Positions 34,927-48,130 of a stretch of 64,000 nucleotides of DNA are shown here, piece by piece. This DNA is from Acanthornis magna (Eukaryota; Chordata; Aves; Passeriformes; Acanthizidae): positions 1,613,001-1,677,000 of the forward strand of contig JAWUZG010000056.1 in NCBI GenBank assembly GCA_036785705.1, written 5' to 3'. The notes under the pieces are model-generated. The model saw nothing but the letters and a program-made list of their open reading frames with translations. It was not told where the DNA came from and ran no database searches. The position numbers and the translations under genes were made by a program. Each line of letters starts with the position of its first letter. Within the stretch, counting starts at the first letter, position 1.

Positions 34927-37635
34927 CCTTGCCGCCTGCCTGCAGCCTCCACAGCTGCCTCCTGAGGCTGCCCAAGAATGAGAGTCCGATTGTCACTTGT
35001 CCCACAAATGAGGTGGACACTGAGGACTTGATGAAAGGCCCCAGAGGCAGGCAGGGAAGGCAGAGGGCAATCCAAGCAGGCGCAGCCCCTCCAGGCTCAC
35101 GCTGGGTTGACCCCAGCACGGCAGGGCCGAGGCACAGCAGCCCACCACACCTCAGCCCCGAGCTCCCCGCACGCACGGCTCTCCCAGCTGCCAGCCTGCC
35201 CCCAACACTGTTCAAGGGGACAGCCAGCAGGCCAAAGGGGTGCCAGGGAGCACAGCCCTTTCCAGGATGGGGAACTGTTGTCACTGCCCCTGAGCCGAGT
35301 GTCCCCTACAAGAAGGGTGACGGACAAAGAGATACACAATGCCTAAAGCACTCCCGGGCTACTGACACACATTCCCTCAGTGCTCCGTGGCACTGTTGGC
35401 AGCAGGAGGATGTAGGTGCAGAACTGGCGTCAGAAAGGACAGAGCCCATGGTGGTCACAAACTTTTATGGAGAAACACAGCAGGCTACTTCAGATTTACT
35501 TAAATTAACATCAGTGTGCTAAAGATTTGAGTGCTGTTCTGAGCCTCTCATACTTTCCATGACCATTTCCATTGTCTTTGCTTTGAATGCCTCAGTTTCA
35601 GGTCAAAGATGCTAGATAAAAGTTCCTTATTGCAGCTGATCTATCCACATGATAAAGTGGAACAGAATTTGACAGGTTAAGGCATATGGAGCTTTTCTGC
35701 TGCTGTCGTGCATAAGGAAATACTCAAAACATTCAGAGGTCTGTGATTTCCCACTCAGAACAGGGCCAGATGTTTTTTAATTATAGGAAAACCTTTGCTG
35801 AGCCAACTTCATAGTACATTCACAACCATTCTTCACTTATTAGACTCTATAAAATGAACACGTAGGTTACTTGAGGTATGTATAAAATGTGTTTACTCCT
35901 TAAAAATTAATAGATCTGGGAGTTACTTTAGTATATTAGGCAGGATTCTATATATGCTGAAATTTGCTTTCATTTTTTATTCCAGGAAGAATTTCACCTG
36001 AGTAAGGACCATAGAGCAGAACCAAGTAATTGTCTGTTGATTGTCACTCTTTTTCTACTGATTTTTGTTTCTGCCTTTTCAGAAGGACACCCTGGAGACC
36101 TGGCATAGTTCTTTAACTGAAGTATTTTGATGAAAAATCTGGGGTTTTTTTCCAGGAAATGAACATTCAGTGAGGAATATCTGTTTTCAATAACAGGGTT
36201 TCTCTAAAAAGAGAAACAGAACAACAACCCAAACCAAAAACAAAAACCAGAGCACGAAGCATTTTTCAGTTGTTTTAGTAAATGACAATAAATTAGTCCC
36301 CATCTGACATACTTTGTTTAAAGACTTCATATTGCCTCAAAGAAAAACACACAGACAGACACACAAATAAGTTCCTATTGCAAGTAGGTTTAAGACTTTC
36401 AAACATAAGGCTGCAGGCCAAAGAGATCCATATCAAGTTTGTATATTGGTACAAAACACTGAAGAAAAACCCTGCTCAGTCCCTCAGTTTCAACTTCCCA
36501 CAACTGAAAACACGCTACCATGGTCCAGCTTGGCTTCCAGGATCCCACAGAATATGTATACCTGAAGCCCAGTGGAAGTGTTATGGCTCACTCTTTGCAG
36601 GACAAAGTCCTTAGCTACCTAAGAGAGTGAGTATGGGCAGCACAAGGCACATAGGAACTCCTGTCTCTGCCTGAGAAAATAAATTGGCTCTGAAGATTTT
36701 AAGAAAGGACAATTTATTCTTTAAAGGACCATTTAAGTACTTTCGTTTGCTGTCCCACTGATACAAACAAAAACTATTGCAGCAGATGACACCTGATAGA
36801 GTGTTTCTAAGATGCAGGACTCATGTTCTACGTCTTAGACTGTGGTCATTGACCTATTCCATGAAGACCATGAGGGAGCCTTCAGAATACCCTTCACCTA
36901 GAAAGTGCATCAGGCTGGAAGGAAGAAGTGCCCTCAGTCAATAAAGGTTCTATTCTGCAATGGCAGCATTATTCACCCTAAATACAGATATATTAAATTG
37001 CATTTTTATTTATGTTATAATCTTACCTAATGACTGTGAGGCACTGTTCCACCTATACAGTGCAGCTTCTAAAACAAAAACCCAGTTACACTCTGGTGTC
37101 TAACTGCCTGTCTGTGACAATGCATACAGATTCACACCCTATTTATACAGAGACGCAGTTTCCTTCCAGCACTGCAGAATGCAGACTTAGCAACTATTCA
37201 GAATTAGACCTCAAAGTTCAACCCCAGAAGGAGTTGCTCCTCTCTGAGAGCGAGAGTCCACTGCTGCCAGCACAGGCAGGAGACAGGCATGTGCATTTCC
37301 AGAGCCAATGTCTTCCCTCTCATCAGGACTTCTTCAGGCATACACAGTATTTGAACTGATCACCAACAGTCATTCCCCCCTTACCCTCTGAGTTTCACTT
37401 CTTTTTGTACGCTTTCTGTATGCTGCTTCTTTCTTTTAAATAATTTATGTTCTTCCTCTTTTTTTTCTTCATGTCTCTCTGGCTTTACTAATTAATTTAA
37501 AAGTCATCATGAGTTAAACTCTAAATTCGAAAGGAACCTAACTTTGCCCCAACAAAAGTTTAAAAGCAGAACAGCTCTACTATTTGAGTCCCTTAAGACA
37601 GTCAAAGCTCAGTGAGAAAAATGGTCTTTTTGTTT
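34927..37635. other. Intergenic DNA upstream of CRABP1, no gene recognised
   Basis: The first 600 bp is moderately GC-rich with a stop-free frame (to 35522) that has no recognisable domain. The rest is AT-rich unique sequence. Confidence 0.5.
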
Positions 37636-37639
37636 TTCC

Positions 37640-37910
37640 ATTGGGTGTTTCATGAGAACATTGTGGATTGTAATCCCATTGCATGGTGGAACACAAATTC
37701 CCACTTAGGCTGATAAGGCCGCAGTGAGACATAACTTAAATGGCAACAAATTTCACATGGTTTTTATGCACTAGTTAAACCAATTAATTATGCATAAACT
37801 AATGATATAGGAGTCAGTATGAGCTGAGTTTCTATTTTACAAGCTGTGATCATATCAGCTCAATGCTATGAGATTCATTTGCATGCTGAACTGTTTGAAG
37901 GGAAGGAAAA
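37640..37910. promoter_or_regulatory. Candidate conserved enhancer 3 kb upstream of CRABP1
   Basis: Unique AT-rich block with a TTAATTATGCATAA POU/homeodomain-type cluster near 37784-37797, a perfect octamer ATTTGCAT at 37877-37884, and a GTGATCATATCAGC segment. Its motif density and lack of repeat character are typical of deeply conserved developmental enhancers. No alignment was available. Confidence 0.38.
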
Positions 37911-38635
37911 GATAAGGAAGAAAATATGGAAAGAAGCTTAAAGGAAAGGAAAACGGAGGTGTGATGTAAGATCCATACGGTATATAGCACTGTTATAATA
38001 AAAAATAAAAAAAAGACAGAATGTGAATTAGGATCAGTTTACTGCATGTCTGGGATCACTCAAATGAAGGACAGAAATAACATCACTCTGGCAGACATGA
38101 CTCAAATCTCTACTGTTATAAAGTGAAGATCAAAAAGCTATACTGATTTATATTAGCTGAGAATGTTGCCCATGGACTTTTTACTTTAGCCCTCTTCATA
38201 GATCCTTTTTCCTACCACAGGAGCAATAGGAGATGTTTATCAGGTCATGCTGAAATAACCCAGACTAAATGACAGTTTTACTTTTCTTTCAATCTCCTTC
38301 TGTATGTAATTTCCCCATTAGTGTTATGAAAAACAGTTTGATTTTCAAAACATGCCCCTCAGCACTTTTTCCCCTTGGCATTTATTTTATTTACCTGAAT
38401 CCCCTAAGGCTGATCCTTTCCTACAGATGGACCTAATTAATCTTTCCAACAGTGCCTCTACGACAAAAGAAAGTAATATATGTACAGATGGGACCAGGGC
38501 ACTCCATCATCCATACAAATAAGTGACCAGTAATGCGACCAAAACTATCCCCTTGAGGTTATTGACTGACCACTGTGAAGTCACACAAAGCTCAGCGTTA
38601 ACAATAGATTTTATTTACTAAGGTGGTACCCTAGG

Positions 38636-38653
38636 AAAAAAAAAAAAAAAAAA
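38636..38653. repeat. Poly(A) run of 18 bases
   Basis: Uninterrupted A run. The upstream flank does not match any retroelement I recognise, so I list it only as a simple repeat. Confidence 0.9.
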
Positions 38654-38679
38654 GAAGGAGATTGGTTTAAGGGAAAATA

Positions 38680-38830
38680 TAATAAATTATTTCTGACATG
38701 AATAAATTATACAACTGGAAGGCAAATTGCCATCGTAAATTTATCTGCCAAATTAATTTACAATGGGCCTCTAGTATGACAATAGGTGAAATGTAATACG
38801 AATGTATGCAACATCAACAGCATTTCTGCA
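38680..38830. promoter_or_regulatory. Candidate conserved non-coding element
   Basis: AT-rich block with repeated AATAAATTAT units, CCAAATTAATTTAC and CATCGTAAATTTATC (Hox/Cdx-like cores). Pattern-based suggestion only. Confidence 0.22.
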
Positions 38831-41800
38831 GAGTTCCCTTGTATCTTCTACTGCACTGTCACTAAGCTGAAAGAATACTGACTATTCCCAAGCTAAAATG
38901 CTAGAGGGATTTCCAGTGCCAAGTTATCCTCTTGGTTTTTGAGACCTAACTAATAGGAAAGTAAATGAATTCTTGCATTGTTAGAGGCAAACAGTAAAGT
39001 GTTTGCCAGTTTTACATTCATTAAGAAAAATAAATATGATCATCTTAATTCCTTCCCTATAATATTCCCTTTCATGGGGAACTAATTGATCTGTGCTTTC
39101 TTCCAAAATCAGGCTTTAAGCTGGCCACCTGCTCTATCTTCTGATCTACTGCAAGGATACAATAAAATCAAAAATTGTTTCCTTAACCAAAGAAAAATTT
39201 GCTTCTCTGACTCTGAAAACAAAGGGAGTTTGATTGTCTTTTCACTTGGGCATTAATTCTGCAGACTGCTGAGCAATTTGATCCTGATCCAGCAATGTGT
39301 AGTAGCAATGCTAGTAACACAATCATCATGAACTGTGCTTTAGGGGTGCTCATGGGTGTGTTTTCCTGGGCCAGTACCAGAATAAAGCCACAAAGATCAG
39401 TAGAGAGGAAAATCAAGATCACTCAGTCTCAGACTGATGTTCTGTCTGTAATACAAATTAGTTTAGAACTCTGCTTTGGAAAAGCACTTATAAACTGTTA
39501 AAAAATTTTGTAGAAGGGCCATACTGAATTACCAACATCCAATATAGATTTTTAGTAGCTGGACTTTTTAACGTACATTTGAGCATTTGTAACATAACAA
39601 AATTCGACTGAGAGTGTGAGGAACGTAAGTGACATTACCTTCTGTCCAAACTGCCCAGCTATCACCAGCTGCCTTGAACAGTTCCTGTCTCCTGAAAGTC
39701 AGATTCTGCCTGTGGTTTGGCAGCTGAAATAGTCATCAATCCCCAAACCCCTATGGTTCAGACAAAGGAACATGGCAGAAAGTAACAGCTTAGAAGCAAC
39801 ACCAACAATCTGCCAATTTTAAAATACAGTATTGTATGAACAGGAAGAAAAAATCTATTCACATGATTAAACAGAGCTTTCTGTTTTATTGGGCAAAACA
39901 ATTTACTTCAGAAAGAAAAAACTAAAACAAGGATTTATTGATTTCAGAATCCATGGCCTGGGGTGAAAGTCGTTCTCTGTGAAGAGCATTACACATGTTT
40001 TAATGGATCTTTTTCTGGAACTCGGAGTCAAGGATGGCTCTCTGAATGAAGAAGGTCCTGGACAGTCCCAATAGGTTTTTGACAAACTAGCAAATAAGAT
40101 ATTATCCTCCTTTTCCCTTTCCCCAACTTTCCTTTCCTTCAGCTGAAGGAAACTAATCAGATTGATCTGACTAATTTTGGGGGTGCTTCCCTTCAGCACA
40201 ATACCTTCACTTCAGACAAGACAATGAACAGCTCTTCAAGCAGTCAAGTTACTGCACTTGCTCACAGGCAACCTAAGACAAGGATTAAGCCAGGAGAGAA
40301 GAGGAGCTGAAGCAGGAGCTTCCTAGGCTCCTGAGGTCGGGACACACTGGTCTACATAAATGTCTAGGAAACAAAATCAAGCCAGCTCCAAGCCAAAGGT
40401 CTTTCATAGGTATGCCCAACAGTCAAGAACAAAGTTTCCGTTCCCCTATCAGAGGTCTTTGAGGAAATACCTCATAGGATGTATTTAATAGATGTGTCCA
40501 AATGTGCGCTTCAGTCAGGCAAAGGGTAGAGGTATTGATAAAGCAGCTCTTAAACCCAGCTTTTCCTTTGAGCTGTGTCTGGTACTTTCCTCATGTGGTC
40601 ACTACAAAAATCTGAACAATGCTAGAAAAGTGAGAGCAGTGCTCTGTATGTCACAGCTTTGCTTTGCTACCTCAGGCTGTGACATTGCCCAAGTTTGGTC
40701 GTCAAATTGGAAATGCTCCCTACAAGCATTAATGCAGAAGGGTTGCTTCTTTTTCATGAAGGGGTTACTACGACATTGGAAACCAGGGATTTTCACAGAG
40801 GCTTTCAGGAACCCAGCAGTTCTCCTTTGCTTGAACAAAAGGCATTAATAAAGCTGTAGCTGTCAATAGAAAAGTAATCAAACTATGCCAGCTCTCTGAA
40901 GACAACGCAGGTCTATTAAGATTGACTTACACAGGCAGATGGACCGAGCTGATGTGTGGTCATTAGAGATTCTTAAAGGATCTTCGTCTCCAGGGATAGA
41001 GGACCATGGTATTTTTTCCAAATGTCCAGAAGAAGAATGAGTGAATTCAAAGGAATATATTCTCATTTAGGTCTGGACTGAACTCCCAACAGGGCCATGT
41101 CCTGAAGCTATAGAGGCCATGCCATTTGCACAACCGTAGGTTTTACTCTGGTGCCCTGACCTTTGTGTATGTGCTAAATTCAAAAGCTTTCCACTACATC
41201 TGGCAGACAAAAAGAAGATGAAGAAACTTCATTTTCCCTTTCCTAACAAAACAGAGTATTTAGCATTCCACATAAATTAGAACCAGGAAATAGGGATCTT
41301 ATCCGTTAATTCAATTTAAAATTCCAAATGTCTTTGAAAGGTTTTTCATCAGCCTATTTCGAAGCAATAATAAGTCTAAGCATTTGAGCTAGTTCTTACC
41401 AATATAAACAGCTACAACTGTAGTAGTTCCAAGGAAGACATGACAACTTACACTATGAGAAGAGGTCTAGAAATATGTAAGTCATAGGTGTTCTAACTAC
41501 TATTAATCCTTCTCCCAGCTTTGTTTTGTCCTGCTAAACTTTCCTCAGAAAATGACCTTGAGTACAACTGCTCCTTCTATTGTTAACCCTCTGACCTTCT
41601 AAACTAACATCCTTTGCTCTTTCTAATTCAGAAGGTTTCTGGGGCTTATTAACTGAAAAGGCCAAGTGACCGTTCCCAACAGAAACCAGAGTCCCTGACA
41701 AGGAGGTCATTGTTTTCCAGGCTTCCTCCCTAGTACTAGATCTGCAGATTTCAGACTGAAAAGGAATAATGCAGACATTCTTTGTCTAAACATTATCTGG

Positions 41801-44800
41801 AAAGCATCAAGATAACTCAAGCCACTTCCTCGCCAATTAAGATTAGAGGGGTCATCTCTAGGGACCTAAGTGATTATGGCCACAGTTTTCAAACTTGGAT
41901 GATGAAATTTGTAGCAAACTATATCATGAGGCATCTAAGTAAAAGAACCTCAGTCTTCAAAATTAATAATAATTTGCCCTAATGCCAGTCAAAAGAGAGG
42001 GTACTCACCACCTCTATGAATTGCAATATTTTTACTCATGTCATTCTCTATATACTTAGATGAATAGCTGAAAGCAATAAAATTTGGAAAGTATGAACAA
42101 ATTTCTCAAAAGAAGATGCTCTATTTAGGCTTCTAAATTGAGAGTTTAGGATCTACAAGATCCTTGTAAAATAAATCCTGGAAAAACAGAAATTCTGGCT
42201 GAGATACAGGGGTGTATTCATTATGGGCTTCAGTCCCTTAGGAACAGCAGACCATGTTCATGCAACTCATGAGTACAAATAAGTCACTTTCTACAGCATT
42301 TGTCTCATTTTTTCCCAAGAGTCCCTCCCTCAAAAGAGGCCATAAAACCCCGAAGAATCTAGGAAATCAATCCTGTATATTTGAAAATAATTTTGAACCC
42401 CTCTTATTTTAAAGGCGATGGCAGTGAGGGTACCGGTTCCCCGAGGAGGCTGTAGTTTCTCCCAGCAGCACCACCTAGTGCAGAGCACGCTCCATGTCAC
42501 CGCCCCACGGAGCTCCTCCATCTGTATCCCAGATGCATTCAGCCTTGAGCAGTTTCCTATGAGCATCTTCCATCAATAATGTTAACAGGAAAAACGTGGG
42601 AGAAGGACAGGATGTTATGTCAAGTAATTTCGAGATATCAACTCTCAAAGCAAGGCTAGGTGAAATACCACAGCTGAAGTTCAGGAGGGTATTTTTAGAA
42701 AAGCTGACAAATAATTCATTACATAGGTACGCTGTTAAAGATGAATTGCTAAACTTTAAACTCGGTTATGGTGATGCAATCTCTTTACTTTTCAGAAGAG
42801 CTGACAGGAAAAGGGATCACAGTGAAGCTGCAGGGATATTAAAATTTTCATTTTAATGTAACATTGGTTTGTTTTGCAAAGAACAGCAACATCTTTCCAT
42901 GCCAGAAACCTAAACAGCAATCCCAAACCACAATTTTTTAGAGCAAGAAGTTAAACACTTCCTTTTTACCATTAATTATTGTGGGTCACTGAATAAAGAG
43001 CACTCTCCTCATCTGAACTCAATATCTGCCACCACACTGTCAGATGGCTATGGCTTTCCAGCCATACAAGAGATTCTCCCTTTAAAAAAGACAAAAAGAA
43101 AGGCATTGTTTTTTATAACATTTAGAGTGTTTGTGACTGGGAAGATATTTTATAAAAGCTGTAATGTCATTACATGCACATTTTAAAAGCAATGGTCTAC
43201 AACTGAAAAAGAAAATAATTAATAGTTCCATATAAAAAACCAGACCTAAATCATAAAAGGGCCAATGACCACAGACAACACTCATCTTTTTCAACTATGC
43301 ACTGTTTTCTAATATTGCATTAAAAAGGCCCTTCCAAGATTAAAGTCCCCCTTATGTCATATGCTATAGATGTAATTCTGTCTGCATTTTCCCATTTATA
43401 AATAGTAGTGAATGCTATCTCCTTGGCAGAAACAAATCAATCCATATCTGGGACCCAGGCTGTTAAATCTCTGCTAAAATGAGGGCTACAAACCTAAGCA
43501 GAATCTCTGAAGAGAAATGGAGCCCATATGTCAGAGACACAATTCAGATTATCACAGCTGGAAATGAAGAAATTGTAGTATATTGATTAATTTTGATTTT
43601 GCTTAATGAGCTATGACAGAAAGCCACTAAGATGAATGCATCTTCCTTTCTGGAACAGGAGGGGTTCTGCTCGTAATACCACTGGCTTTGGATGGGGTCT
43701 CTCTAATGTTTTTTCAGATTTGTTTCTGAAATTCCATGATCTACTGCCAATAATGACAAGACAGACTAAGCAACTTAGAGAGCAATGTAGGCTACTTTCT
43801 TGAACAAAGAGATGCTCCAGTATCAGAAGCAAGCTTACTGGGAGGGCTGTCCGTGATCTAAAACAGCAGGAAAACTGAATAATATCAAGGCAATTAAACT
43901 GTATCAGGAGCTTGTTGTGCTCCAGGAATCTGAAGTCAGTGTCTAGTGAGGACTTGATCCACTACAGATTTCAGCAGACTGCGGCATAGGTGTAGCACAG
44001 GCGTGGCACAGGTGGCAGAAGGCCTAAAGAGCCTATGGAATACTAAACACCTCTGCTTCCAAGTGCCACATATGGGAGCTGTACCTGCAAAGCAAGAAAC
44101 TGAGGAGCAGAAGCCTTGATCAATGGAGGGAACTAAGAACTGGATAGGACTGAGCACCTTGTTTCAGTCACAATGGAATCACACTCTCCAGACAAGGACA
44201 GACTGCAACACCAGCTACAATTATCTTTGTCCACTGTTACATGGGACAGGTTTGCTGGTCTTTTCAAACCAAACAAACCTCCCTTAAAAAGAACAATACC
44301 TTGCTGCTTGTGATTTGGAGATATCCCAGTTCTAGAAGCAATATTTGCCTTTGGGATATCAGCTGAACATCATGGACTTAATAATGAAATACTTAACTCA
44401 TTAGAACAATTATAGTACCAAAAAAAAAAGGCTTACAATCCCTTTGAAGGTAAACAGCGCATAAACTCCTGACTTTCTGCTGTTAAATAGGACCTTCATT
44501 CTGATGATTTATTTCTTGCTTCAGAAAGACACTGCCTGTAGCTGTGATTAGACAGAATATACTCTCACAACAATCTCTAATGTGCTTCCCATGTTTTTTT
44601 AGACTAATGACTGTGACAGTGTAGTTTGCTGCTGGCTAAAGGTTTCAAATTCTGTTTTATCTGACAGTTCTAAAGGCTTGGTTGTACCATACTCACATGC
44701 AGAGAGGGGTGTGACACTGGCTATACATAGTAAGCCCCACCACGAGTCACTTTGGGTAGGAAGAAACCCTACAAATATATGTAATGTATCAGTGGCTTAA

Positions 44801-46909
44801 GCCATTCTCTCCCACATCGGGAATGACTCCCATCACCAGTTCAGCTGGCCCACTTTTCATATGGAGTCCTCAGCCTTGGAAAAGAGTAGGCAGAAAATAG
44901 GTGAAGTATTTGACCCGTCATGTTGTATGATCCTGATGAAGGAGCCAGTCTATGCAGTCAGCTCCAAAATGTCATTCCTTCCTGTGGATGCTGTGATATT
45001 AATTACATCAGACAAGAAGAGTAGGTGGGCCACCATGTTAAATACAAAACAGACTCACAATGGCAATGAAAAGTGAGATGGGAGCAGAAAGGAGAAATGA
45101 TACATTGAAAAGACAAACTGACAGCTGACTACCTATGTGGGATTCTAATTGAAGTTTTACCCAGTGTATGCTTCCTGAGGCAAGAATTAAAAGCCCTCAA
45201 TACCTTGCAGGATCTGTAAAACTTGATTTTTTTTGGCACAGACCTTAGCTCTTCACAATAAACCCACCAGTAAACTGGGAAAAAAATCTACAGTATGGTG
45301 TCCTAATTCTAAACGTTTACAAAAAATAGAATGTAAATAGTATGTAAGGCCAACTAGAGCTCATATAGCACTAATTAAGTGCATTACAATCCTGACTATT
45401 ATATCTAGAAGCCTGTTTGCTGCTGCTTGTCACAGCCCAGCAGCAGCACACCAGCAACCCTGGTTTCAGAATAGATTAAAACCTGCCATTCCCTGGCCTT
45501 GGGCACCAACAGCAAGAGAAAAGAGAAGGTCATTTGCTCATGATACCACTGCTTGTTTTGGAGTAGCTGTGCTGGACTGACTCTTTGTGATCTCTAGACA
45601 CCATGTAATGTTGTAGTGGATGAGAATATTAGGAGAGCACTGTGTGCATGTGTAGAAGGATGATGGGAGTACTAGAAACATTTACTTGACAAAGCCATCA
45701 GGCGTACAAGCCAGCTCATTGCAACAGTTTTTAAGTTCTTGGCATCTCCCCCAGGCTAATTGTTTCACTTGTGGTACAAAAAGAAATAATTGATATTTGG
45801 AATCTTATCAGAAGATTATGGAGAAAAATCACATCCCTTAGTCAGCAACTTAAAAGAATGGTACTGTAGGAATCTAATGTTTTATTACTATCTATATGAA
45901 TATTATGTTTATATTAAACTGATACAATTTAGAGGTGCCACAAACAAAGAAAACAAATCGTATCTGTTTGTGATTTTTTTGCAAATTCCTGTAAATGTAA
46001 AGAATTAGAGAGAAAACATTCTGATATTCTTTTCAACTTGTTTACTCTGTGAAACGCAGGCTCCAGTAAATTCTGGTATTTTGCTCAAATCCTCGCTGGG
46101 GCCAGCTCTGCCCTGTAGGGTTAGTTTCAGTTTGGAGACAGGAGGGAAAATCTTAACCAGGACTATGCATGGTCACTACAGACACCCAAGAGCATGCAGT
46201 AGCAGTGTCACAGCATTGAGTTGTTTCACACGCCCTTTTATCTCTTTACCAAATAAACAGTACAGAGAAAAGCATTTAAAAAAATAAGAGAAATGGTAAC
46301 AAAACCAGAGACTCACAGGAGGACTCCCTGCAGCACCTACTTCAGTTTTAAATTCACTGCTTTAAATTGATTTGGTTTTCTGCCAGCTATATCTCACCAG
46401 GGTGCCTATTTTCAGCAATAGCATGAAAGCAAACTCGCACTTTTAAGTGAGGTGCCGGAGTTGGATTTAGTAAGAAAAAAAGACTGGAAATTAAATTTTA
46501 AAACTCCTTGTTATACCCCCATCTTCACATGAAAGTACAACATCAGAATAAGCCTCTGGGTCAGGCAAAAATAGAAAATAAAGACAAGACTACTGCACTT
46601 CACATTTGTAGAGGAACCCCCATGGCATAAAGCTCTGCACGAGGAATGTGGCAGAAACAAAGACTTTCACTCCAGATGCGAATATGATCTGCTTTAGGAA
46701 ATCATTATTTCTCTACCACTTGGATCAGTTCTATGAAGATTAACTCATACCAGAATGGATGTCACTGTACTGATATCTGAGAACATCTGACAAGAAACCA
46801 AATTAATGTCTTTCACATATATACACTTTCGTATACAGCACCTCCTCACCATTTCTCCCTAACGCAGAGAACAGTGCGAGAAAGAATAATAAAACTTTAT
46901 CTATGAGGC
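38831..46909. other. Intergenic DNA between CRABP1 and WDR61, no gene recognised
   Basis: About 8 kb of AT-rich unique DNA. All stop-free stretches are short, begin mostly at non-ATG codons and match no family. No repeat family was recognised. Confidence 0.5.
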
Positions 46910-47062
46910 TGATTTATCTCCCTCACTGGAGATACACAAAAACCATCTGGATGCAATCCTGTACAATATTCTCTTGAATGACCCTGCTTGAGCAGGGAAG
47001 TTTGACCAGATGACCCACTGTGGCCCCTTCCAATCTTACATGTTCTGTGATCCAGTGATTTC
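46910..47062 (+). mobile_element. CR1 LINE 3' end fragment
   Basis: Plus-strand CR1 tail. It reads CACTGGAGATACACAAAAACC, then TGACCCTGCTTGAGCAGGG, TTTGACCAGATGACC, CCCCTTCCAATC, ending in a degraded TTCTGTGATCCAGTGATTT that represents the 8-bp terminal repeats. It is about 150 bp and 5'-truncated. Confidence 0.88.
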
Positions 47063-47635
47063 ACTGTTACACAAGCTTTTAGGAAAAGGCACTGTTTTAT
47101 CACATTATGAAAATTCACTATTTGCTATCACTTCCATTAAATGCATGTCACATTCATACATAAAGAATATTTTCCAAAAAGCTTAGAAAGGCACTTTGAT
47201 ATGAATGCACTCCCAATGCAATTGAAAATGGGGGAAACTACTCAAAGGGAAAAGATAAGGAAAAGCAGCAAATTACTTAATTATACCACTTTCAGAGTTT
47301 AAGACATACTTTTTACATCAGAGCCTACATAAAACATTGATTTTCACCCCACAACATTTTAAAAATAAACTTCAGTAATCGCCAAGTTTTTAGTTATTAT
47401 CCACTCCAAAGTAGTTAGTGCTAACTTTATGATAAAGCATAATACACACAAAGAAAGACCTTGACCTGCTACACAAATAGACAAACCTAACAGAGAAGTA
47501 CTATTCTTCATCAGGCCAATGAATTTCAACTGCTGTTCTAGGAAAGTCTAAATCTTGGGCTTGAAAGGAGCTGTTTTGTTCACTGAAACTGTTAAATCCA
47601 ATCACCTCTCTGTGACTGCATGGTTCTCTGTGGCC
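47063..47635. other. Intergenic DNA, nothing recognised
   Basis: AT-rich unique sequence without coding, RNA or repeat signals that I can support. Confidence 0.5.
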
Positions 47636-47639
47636 GCAA

Positions 47640-48130
47640 AAGCTATTTCTAGTTTATTTAATGATATTTAATTAAGTCCCCATTAATGCTCATTCGAAAA
47701 CAGTTCCATCATTACCAAGAATGACTGCTATTAACTGCAAAGAGGGTAGCCCTGGGCACTGAAAGATCAAAGAGTAATAAATCAGCTTATTGGTTGAGCA
47801 AGGCACTTTTAAATCTGTCTATAACTGTCTCTGAAAACTTTCTAAACTTGCCAATGATGCAGTATTATAGTTCTGATTGCATTTGAGTTTATAATTATGC
47901 TAATTATTCACAGTTTTCTTACCCTGGTGGTTACAAATCATGAGCTGACGGATGTTACGACAGTCAGGGCACTCATGCACAGGCATCTATTTACTTCATT
48001 TGTAATGCATGCTAACATGCTGATACATCTGTTCTTGTTACTTGACTGTTTCAAAGGATACTGAGTTTGACATCGATCCAATTATTTCATCTGGAGATTA
48101 TTTATTATATAATAATAATTCAGAGCAGAT
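47640..48130. promoter_or_regulatory. Candidate conserved enhancer cluster, CRABP1-WDR61 intergenic
   Basis: Nearly 500 bp of unique AT-rich DNA with a partly palindromic TAATTATGCTAATTATT at 47892-47908. Also present are GATATTTAATTAAGTCC and CCCATTAATGCTCATTCG, and a GACATCGATCCAATTATTT (Cut/Onecut ATCGAT-like) segment. Among the AT-rich blocks in the window this has the strongest enhancer-like texture. Confidence 0.38.

Noticed and set aside
34869..35522. 217-codon plus-strand frame upstream of CRABP1
   Set aside because: Low-complexity start from the CCAT repeat, no domain, no supported splice structure; likely GC-driven.
38636..38653. Poly(A) tail of a retrocopy
   Set aside because: No recognisable gene-derived sequence or target-site duplication flanks the run.
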